Shown here: one piece after another, positions 41,052-46,922 of the stretch
How positions within the stretch are numbered: the stretch's first letter is position 1
Layout: every line of letters begins with the position of its first letter
Origin: Nocardioides luteus
GTDB taxonomy: Bacteria > Actinomycetota > Actinomycetes > Propionibacteriales > Nocardioidaceae
Reading direction: 5' to 3'
Length of the DNA stretch: 46,922 nucleotides
NCBI RefSeq assembly: GCF_000960475.2
Contig: NZ_JZDQ02000045.1
Location: forward strand, 1-46,922
Notes under the pieces: generated by a model
The model's input: the letters and a program-made list of their open reading frames with translations, nothing else
Database searches by the model: none
Told to the model about the DNA's origin: nothing
Position numbers and translations under genes: made by a program

Positions 41052-42910
41052 ATCCTGTCGAGGCCGGAGGCGTCTTCTCGCTGATCTGGCTGGTCATCGC
41101 GCTACCCCTGGCCGGCGCTGCTCTGATCCTGATCGGGCGGCCGCTGGCGCCGGCACTCTTCGACCGGGTCGGGCACTGGCTCGCGGTCGTGCTCGCCGGC
41201 GGGTCCTTCGTGCTCTCGCTCGCCCTCTTCATCGCCGCCCTCGGTCGTGACGAGGAGAGCAGGCAGGTCGTCCAGCACCTCTACACCTGGTTCGACACCG
41301 GCGACCTGAGCGTCGGGTTCGACCTGCTCTACGACCAGCTCTCCGGCCTGTTCCTGCTCCTCATCACCGGGGTCGGCACGCTGATCCACGTCTATTCGGT
41401 CGGCTACATGGCCCACGACGAGCGGCGCACCCGGTTCTTCGGCTACCTCAACCTGTTCCTCGCCGCGATGCTGATGCTGGTGCTGGCGGAGAACTACGTC
41501 GGTCTCTTCCTCGGCTGGGAGGGCGTCGGTCTGGCGTCCTACCTGCTGATCGGCTTCTGGCAGCACAAGCCGTCGGCCGCCGCGGCCGCCAAGAAGGCGT
41601 TCGTGATGAACCGGGTCGGCGACATGGGACTCTCGCTGGCGATCGCGCTGTCCTTCGTCACCTTCGGGTCGACGTCGTTCTCCGCGATCGACATCAGCGA
41701 CACCACCACGACCACCCTCAACTGGCTCGGCATCCTGCTGCTCGTCGGCGCCTGCGGAAAGTCCGCCCAGGTGCCGCTGCAGGGCTGGCTGCTGGACGCC
41801 ATGGAGGGCCCGACCCCGGTCTCGGCGCTGATCCACGCGGCCACGATGGTGACCGCGGGCGTCTACCTCATCGTGCGCAGCAGCGCGATCTTCGACGCCG
41901 CCGAGGCCGCCTCGACCGCCGTCGTGGTCGTCGCCCTGGTCACCATCATCTGGGGTGCCGCGCTGAGCTGCGTCAAGGACGACATCAAGAAGGTCCTGGC
42001 CGGTTCGACGATGAGCCAGATCGGCTACATGATGCTCGCCGCCGGGCTGGGCGGGCCGGGCTATGCGTTCGCGATCTTCCACCTGCTCACCCACGGCTTC
42101 TTCAAGGCCAACATGTTCCTCGGCGCGGGGTCGCTCATGCACGGCATGAACGACGACGTGAACCTCAAGCACTACGGCGCCCTGAGCCGCGCGATGCCGG
42201 TCACGTTCCTGACCTTCGCGATGGGCTACCTGGCGATCATCGGGTTCCCCGGCTTCGCCGGCTTCTGGTCCAAGGACAAGATCCTCGAGGTCGCGTTCGC
42301 CGAGAGCTGGCTGGTCGGCATCATCGCCCTGCTGGCCGCCGGCGTGACCGCGTTCTACATGACCCGCCTGATGATGCTCGCCTTCTTCGGCCGCAAGCGC
42401 TGGCCCGAGGGCGTACATCCGCACGAGTCGCCGCGGATCATGACCGGCCCGCTCGTCGTCCTCGCCGCGCTGTCGGTGCTCGGCGGCGTCTTCACGCTGG
42501 GCGGCTGGCTCGAGCACTGGCTCGAGCCGGTGACCGCGATCGGCCACGCCGAGCACCACGGTCCGCTCCCGGTGTGGGCGACCTCCGTCCTCGCGGTGCT
42601 CGTGGTCGCGATCGGGGTCGCGGCGGCCGGGTTCGTCTTCGGGCGCCGCTCGGCAACGACCGAGCCGACTCCCTACCTGCACGTCCCGCACATCGAGGAC
42701 GTCGTGGTGCCGCCCGGGATGGCGCTCACCCGCGGCGCCCTCGCGACCGACAAGTACGCCGTCGACGGTGTGATGAGCGGTGGCCCGATCGCCCTGGCGG
42801 CGATCGCCGGCGAGCTCCGCAAGGCGCAGACCGGCTACGTACGTTCCTATGCCCTCTCCGTCCTCGGTGGCACGGTCCTCGTCGCCCTGGCCCTGATCGT
42901 GGTGAGCTGA
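41048..42910 (+). CDS. nuoL: NADH-quinone oxidoreductase subunit L
   Basis: 620 residues, about 15-16 helices, antiporter-like proton pump at the far end of the membrane arm. GWEGVGLASYLLIGFW, KAFVMNRVGD, LLDAMEGPTPVSALIHAATMVTAGVYL and LTHGFFKANMFLGAGS are typical. Two adjacent GTGs are possible; 41048 gives the GTGA overlap used in this operon, 41045 adds one residue. Confidence 0.96.
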   Translation: MNPVEAGGVFSLIWLVIALPLAGAALILIGRPLAPALFDRVGHWLAVVLAGGSFVLSLALFIAALGRDEESRQVVQHLYTWFDTGDLSVGFDLLYDQLSGLFLLLITGVGTLIHVYSVGYMAHDERRTRFFGYLNLFLAAMLMLVLAENYVGLFLGWEGVGLASYLLIGFWQHKPSAAAAAKKAFVMNRVGDMGLSLAIALSFVTFGSTSFSAIDISDTTTTTLNWLGILLLVGACGKSAQVPLQGWLLDAMEGPTPVSALIHAATMVTAGVYLIVRSSAIFDAAEAASTAVVVVALVTIIWGAALSCVKDDIKKVLAGSTMSQIGYMMLAAGLGGPGYAFAIFHLLTHGFFKANMFLGAGSLMHGMNDDVNLKHYGALSRAMPVTFLTFAMGYLAIIGFPGFAGFWSKDKILEVAFAESWLVGIIALLAAGVTAFYMTRLMMLAFFGRKRWPEGVHPHESPRIMTGPLVVLAALSVLGGVFTLGGWLEHWLEPVTAIGHAEHHGPLPVWATSVLAVLVVAIGVAAAGFVFGRRSATTEPTPYLHVPHIEDVVVPPGMALTRGALATDKYAVDGVMSGGPIALAAIAGELRKAQTGYVRSYALSVLGGTVLVALALIVVS

Positions 42911-42911
42911 C

Positions 42912-44336
42912 TTGTTGACACTCCTCGTCCTCGTCCCGTTCGCGGGCGCGCTGATCACCGCGGTGATGCCGGCCCGGCCGAAGCTGTGGGCCTTCGGGTT
43001 CGCGATCGCGACCCTGGTCGTCGGTCTCGTGACGATGTTCACGGCACCCGACACCGACCTCGTCTGGATGGAGCCGCTCGGCGTCCACTGGGCGCTCGAG
43101 ATGGACGGCTTCGGCAAGCTGATGGTGCTGCTGACCGTGGCCCTGGTGCCGATCACGATGGTGGCGGCGGTCAAGGACCACGACAAGCGGTGGTACGCCT
43201 GGGCGCTGGCCCTGGAGGCCTTCGCGCTGCTCACCTTCCTGGCCGCGGACCTGTTCGTCTTCTACATCGCCTTCGAGGCGACGCTGATCCCGGCGTACTT
43301 CATGATCGGTCAGCACGGTGGCCCCCACCGGGCCAAGGCCGCGCTCAAGTTCCTGATGTTCCAGCTCGGCGGCGGTCTGGTGCTGCTCGGTGCGCTGATC
43401 GGCTTCTTCGTGGTCTCCTCGGACGCCGGCTCGCCGTCCTACCTGATCAGCGACCTCGCCCAGCTCGACATCGGCACCACCGCCCAGCGCTGGATCTTCG
43501 TGGCGATGTTCATCGCGTTCGCGGTCAAGGCGCCGCTGTTCCCGGTGCACACCTGGTTGGCGGACACGACCGAGCAGGCGACGACGCCGACCTCGGTGCT
43601 GCTGGTGTGCGTCCTCGACAAGATCGGCACCTTCGGGATGATCCGCCTCTGCCTGGGGCTGGTGCCGGAGGCCTCCGCCTGGGCGACGCCCGTGGTGGTG
43701 GTGCTGGCGCTGATCTCGATCGTCTACGGCGCGGTGCTCGCGATCGGGCAGGACGACCTGCTCCGCCTGATCGGTCTGACCTCGCTCTCGCACTTCGGGC
43801 TGATCACCCTCGGGATCTTCGCGGCGACCCGCGAGGGCTTGGTCGGCGCGATCCTCTACATGGTCAACCACGGGGTCGCGACCGCGGCGATGTTCCTCAT
43901 CGCCGGGTTCCTGATCACCCGCAAGGGCACCGCCTCGATCTCCTCGATGCGCGGGTTGGAGAAGGCGACCCCGGTGCTCGCCGGCACCTTCCTCGTCGCC
44001 GGTCTGGCCACCGCGGGTCTGCCGGGGCTGTCCCAGTTCGTCTCCGAGATCATGGTCCTGATCAGCGCCTTCGACTACCACTGGCTGGTCGGTGTGGTCG
44101 CGGTGACCGCGATCGTGCTGGCCGCGATCTACGTGCTGTGGGCCTACCAGCGGATCTTCACCGGACCCGCTCAGCTCTCCCGGCGACCGGTCCACGACCT
44201 CGACCGGCGGGAGGTCGGCGTACTCGTGCCGCTGCTGGTCGCCCTCCTCTTCTTCGGCTTCGTCCCGGGCCCGCTGATCTCGGCGGCCCAACCGGTCGTG
44301 GCTCCTCTTGTTGACGTCATCCAGGCAGGTGAGTGA
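42912..44336 (+). CDS. nuoM: NADH-quinone oxidoreductase subunit M
   Basis: 474 residues, about 14 helices, second antiporter-like subunit. FYIAFEATLIPAYFMIGQ with the key Glu, and LFPVHTWLADTTEQATTPTSVLL are intact. The start is TTG (42912 or the adjacent 42915), one base after the nuoL stop, with only a weak GGTGAG upstream; it probably depends on coupling to nuoL. Confidence 0.95.
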   Translation: MLTLLVLVPFAGALITAVMPARPKLWAFGFAIATLVVGLVTMFTAPDTDLVWMEPLGVHWALEMDGFGKLMVLLTVALVPITMVAAVKDHDKRWYAWALALEAFALLTFLAADLFVFYIAFEATLIPAYFMIGQHGGPHRAKAALKFLMFQLGGGLVLLGALIGFFVVSSDAGSPSYLISDLAQLDIGTTAQRWIFVAMFIAFAVKAPLFPVHTWLADTTEQATTPTSVLLVCVLDKIGTFGMIRLCLGLVPEASAWATPVVVVLALISIVYGAVLAIGQDDLLRLIGLTSLSHFGLITLGIFAATREGLVGAILYMVNHGVATAAMFLIAGFLITRKGTASISSMRGLEKATPVLAGTFLVAGLATAGLPGLSQFVSEIMVLISAFDYHWLVGVVAVTAIVLAAIYVLWAYQRIFTGPAQLSRRPVHDLDRREVGVLVPLLVALLFFGFVPGPLISAAQPVVAPLVDVIQAGE

Positions 44337-44340
44337 GGCG

Positions 44341-45885
44341 ATGTTCGAGTCTCCCGGAATTTCGTACGCCACCCTCTGGCCCGTCCTGCTGGTGCTGGCC
44401 GTGGCCTGCGCCGGTGTCGTCGTGGAGGCCTTCGCGCCCCGCGCCGCGCGGTTCAACACCCAGGTGTCGCTGGCGTTGGCGGGACTGGTCGCCGCGCTCG
44501 CCGGTACGGTCGCCGTCGGCGCCGGATCGGCGCTGGGCGCCTCGACGGGTGAAGGCGCCCTGGTCATCGACGGCCCCGGGGTCTTCTCCCAGGGGCTGGT
44601 GCTGCTGGTCTCGCTCGGCGGCGTCGCGCTCTTCGCCGAGCGCCGCCTCGACAACGGTGTCAGCGCCTTCGCCGGCCAGGCCGCGGCCCTGCCCGGCACC
44701 TCGGCCGAGCGCACCGCCTCCCAGCGTGGTCTGGAGCACACCGAGGTCTACCCGCTGATGATGTTCGCGGTCGGCGGGATGATGCTCTTCTGCATCTCCG
44801 GCGACCTGCTGATGCTCTTCGTCGCCCTCGAGGTGCTCTCGCTGCCGCTCTACCTGCTGACTGGGCTCGCCCGGCGCCGGCGGCTCCTCTCCCAGGAAGC
44901 CGCGCTGAAGTACTTCCTGCTCGGCGCGTTCTCCTCCGGGATCTTCCTCTACGGTCTGGCACTGGTCTACGGCTTCGCCGGGTCGATGTCCCTGGCCGAC
45001 ATCGGTGAGGTGGCGGCCGAGGAGGGCTCCGGGCCGCTGCTGCTGCTCGGCATCGGCCTGATGGCCGTCGGACTGCTCTTCAAGACCGGCGCGGTGCCGT
45101 TCCACTCCTGGACCCCCGACGTCTACCAGGGCGCGCCGACGCCGGTGACCGCGTGGATGAGCGCGGCCACCAAGATCGCCGCGTTCGCCGCGATGCTCCG
45201 GCTCTTCTACGTCGCCTTCGGTGCCGAGGGCGACATCTGGCGCCCGGCCATCGGCGTCGTCGCGGTGCTGACGATGCTCCTGGGTGCCTCCTTCGCGATC
45301 GTCCAGACCGACGTGAAGCGGATGCTCGGCTACTCCGCCGTCGCCCACACCGGCTTCCTGCTGACCGGCCTCCTCGGGGTGCAGACCGACGCCTTCGGCT
45401 CGACCCAGGCGGTGCTCTTCTACCTGACCGCCTACGGCTTCGCCACGCTCGGCGCCTTCGCGATCGTCTCCCTGGTCCGGGGGCCCAACGGCGAGGTCGG
45501 CTCGCTCGACCGCTGGGCCGGCCTGGGACGTACCAACCCGTGGGTGGCGGCGACCTTCGCGGTCTTCCTGCTCTCGATGGCCGGACTGCCGCTGACCGCC
45601 GGGTTCATCGGCAAGTGGGGCGTCTTCGCCGCCGCGCTGGGCGCCGGTCAGTGGCCGGTGGTCGTGGTCGCGATCGGGTCGAGCATCATCGCGATCTTCT
45701 TCTACGTACGCGTCATCATGCTGATGTTCTTCACCGACCCACGCGACGACGCGGCGACGGTCTCCACGCCGTCGTACGCCACCACCGTGGTGATCTCGCT
45801 GAGCGCTCTCGCCACCGTCTTGTTGGGTGTAATTCCGGGCCCTGTGCTCAGCCTGTTGGTGGATGCGGGAGGATTCATCGGGTGA
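44341..45885 (+). CDS. nuoN: NADH-quinone oxidoreductase subunit N
   Basis: 514 residues, about 14 helices, third antiporter-like subunit. LMLFVALEVLSLPLYLLTGLARR, AALKYFLLGAFSSGIFLYG, FHSWTPDVYQGAPTPVTAWMSAATKIAAF are typical. ATG 44341 is 4 bases after the nuoM stop; an in-frame GTG at 44329 overlaps nuoM by 8 and is equally possible. Overlaps the prenyl synthase by four bases. Confidence 0.95.
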   Translation: MFESPGISYATLWPVLLVLAVACAGVVVEAFAPRAARFNTQVSLALAGLVAALAGTVAVGAGSALGASTGEGALVIDGPGVFSQGLVLLVSLGGVALFAERRLDNGVSAFAGQAAALPGTSAERTASQRGLEHTEVYPLMMFAVGGMMLFCISGDLLMLFVALEVLSLPLYLLTGLARRRRLLSQEAALKYFLLGAFSSGIFLYGLALVYGFAGSMSLADIGEVAAEEGSGPLLLLGIGLMAVGLLFKTGAVPFHSWTPDVYQGAPTPVTAWMSAATKIAAFAAMLRLFYVAFGAEGDIWRPAIGVVAVLTMLLGASFAIVQTDVKRMLGYSAVAHTGFLLTGLLGVQTDAFGSTQAVLFYLTAYGFATLGAFAIVSLVRGPNGEVGSLDRWAGLGRTNPWVAATFAVFLLSMAGLPLTAGFIGKWGVFAAALGAGQWPVVVVAIGSSIIAIFFYVRVIMLMFFTDPRDDAATVSTPSYATTVVISLSALATVLLGVIPGPVLSLLVDAGGFIG

Positions 45886-46895
45886 GCACCAGCGCACCCA
45901 CCGACCGAGCCCCTGAACTCGCCCTCCCGATCACCGATCCCGAGCTCGAGCAGCGGTTGCGCGCTCGGTTGGCGATCGTGGAGGAGAAGCTGGCGGGCTA
46001 TGCCCGCAGCAGCTCTCCGTTCGTCACGGAAGCGGCCTCGCATCTCCTGGAGGCCGGCGGCAAGCGGTTCCGGCCGCTGCTGGTGCTGCTGGCCGCCGAG
46101 TGCGGCCCGGACACGCTCGCCGACGAGGTCATCACCGCGGCCTGCGTCGTCGAGCTCACCCACCAGGCCTCGCTCTACCACGACGACGTCATGGACGAGG
46201 CGCTCCTGCGCCGCGGCGAGGACACGGCCAACGCCCGCTTCGACAACCACGTCGCCATCCTGACCGGCGACTTCCTCTTCGCCCGCTCCTCGTCGCTGAC
46301 CGCCGAGCTCGGCCCCGAGGCCGTACGCATCCAGGCGGCCACCTTCGCCAAGCTCGTCGAGGGCCAGATCCTCGAGGGCGTCGCGCCGGCCGAGGGGGTC
46401 GACCCGGTCGACCACCACCTCGAGGTGCTGGCCGGGAAGACCGGGGTCCTGATCGCGACCTCGGCACTCTACGGCGCGCTCTTCGCCGGCGCCGACAAGG
46501 AGATCCAGGACGCCCTGGTCGCCTACGGCGACATCGTCGGCGTCGCCTTCCAGCTCTCCGACGACATCCTCGACATCGCCTCGGACGAGTCCGGCAAGAC
46601 CCCCGGCACCGACCTTCGCGAAGGCGTCCCGACGCTCCCGGTGCTGCTCGTCCGCCGCTCCAACGAGCCCGGCGATGCCCGTCTCCTGGAGCTGCTCGAC
46701 AGCGACCTCACCGACGACGACGCGCTGGCCGAGTGTGTCGCGCTGCTCCGCGCCCACCCGGCCCTGGCCGAGGCCCGCGCCTACGTCCAGGCCCGCGCCG
46801 AGGAGGCCAAGGCCGCCCTCGCCCCGCTCCCCGAGGGCCCCGTCCGCACGGCCCTCGAGGCCTTCGCCGACATCGTTGCCGTCCGCTCGGTCTGA
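45882..46895 (+). CDS. Polyprenyl diphosphate synthase (menaquinone side chain)
   Basis: This 337-residue all-helical trans-prenyltransferase extends allylic diphosphates with IPP. GGKRFRPLL (59-67) binds IPP; the first Asp-rich motif is DDVMD (101-105), the second DDILD (227-231). The residues just before the first motif (SLYHD) lack an obvious bulky short-chain stop, fitting a long-chain (hepta- to nonaprenyl) enzyme of the HepT/GrcC type; exact chain length cannot be read. It is coupled to nuoN by a GTGA overlap, so quinone-tail synthesis is made with the enzyme that uses the quinone. Confidence 0.92.
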   Translation: MSTSAPTDRAPELALPITDPELEQRLRARLAIVEEKLAGYARSSSPFVTEAASHLLEAGGKRFRPLLVLLAAECGPDTLADEVITAACVVELTHQASLYHDDVMDEALLRRGEDTANARFDNHVAILTGDFLFARSSSLTAELGPEAVRIQAATFAKLVEGQILEGVAPAEGVDPVDHHLEVLAGKTGVLIATSALYGALFAGADKEIQDALVAYGDIVGVAFQLSDDILDIASDESGKTPGTDLREGVPTLPVLLVRRSNEPGDARLLELLDSDLTDDDALAECVALLRAHPALAEARAYVQARAEEAKAALAPLPEGPVRTALEAFADIVAVRSV

Positions 46896-46922
46896 TCGTC
46901 CCCTGCCGAGGCGTCACCTACG

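Overview
The DNA is very GC-rich, with many GTG starts, 1- to 4-base gene overlaps and several start codons that look leaderless. It has complete sets for a menaquinone-based respiratory chain and a UbiE/MenG-type methyltransferase. This points to a chromosomal segment of a high-GC actinobacterium. Codon habits and gene content suggest Nocardioides or a relative, but that is inference from reading alone.

Layout. Positions 1-2890: tail of a sugar ABC importer operon (mmsA ATPase, mmsB permease; the binding-protein gene would lie upstream of the window). 3085-6569: menA, an AbiEi/DUF559-type protein and an MFS transporter. 6731-16238: the main accessory region. It holds a divergent 57-codon membrane protein, a 471-base control region and a tight six-gene set: a two-helix membrane peptide, a two-helix protein with a Pro-rich/acidic tail, a VirB4-like ATPase, a VirB6/TrbL-like polytopic protein, a VirB8/TcpC-like protein, and a membrane-anchored fusion of transglycosylase-like, M23 peptidase and EEP nuclease-like domains. 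It looks like a reduced type IV secretion-like machine; no relaxase or coupling protein is encoded in the window. 16384-20023: menE-menC-menD, translationally coupled. 20041-24714: small accessory genes (a hypothetical, an XRE/DUF2975 pair, an ArsR-SRPBCC-TIGR03086 operon with twin operators, a secreted GH25 lysozyme, a YciI-like protein and an MBL-fold hydrolase). 24758-27423: menF, a membrane-anchored hypothetical and menG. 27443-30923: an ankyrin protein and two related internally duplicated membrane proteins around an HD-domain phosphohydrolase. 31134-46895: the complete nuoABCDEFGHIJKLMN operon, ending in a coupled polyprenyl diphosphate synthase.

How it fits together. menF, menD, menC, menE, menA and menG make menaquinone from chorismate, the synthase after nuoN makes its isoprenoid tail, and the 14-subunit NADH dehydrogenase reduces it. 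menB and the MenH thioesterase/hydrolase are not in the window. A Rex-like (also CRP-like) operator sits just upstream of nuoA and would tie the operon to NADH/NAD+ state.

The most unusual non-coding feature is a family of four 71-bp near-perfect palindromes (2971, 3978, 5196, 16255). Each lies 16-80 bases behind a gene end and its core occurs in both orientations. They are about 50% G+C in a GC-rich background, and two of them bracket the secretion-like locus. Other strong signals are a perfect 37-bp palindrome before the DUF2975/XRE pair and two identical ArsR-type operators on a recognisable promoter.
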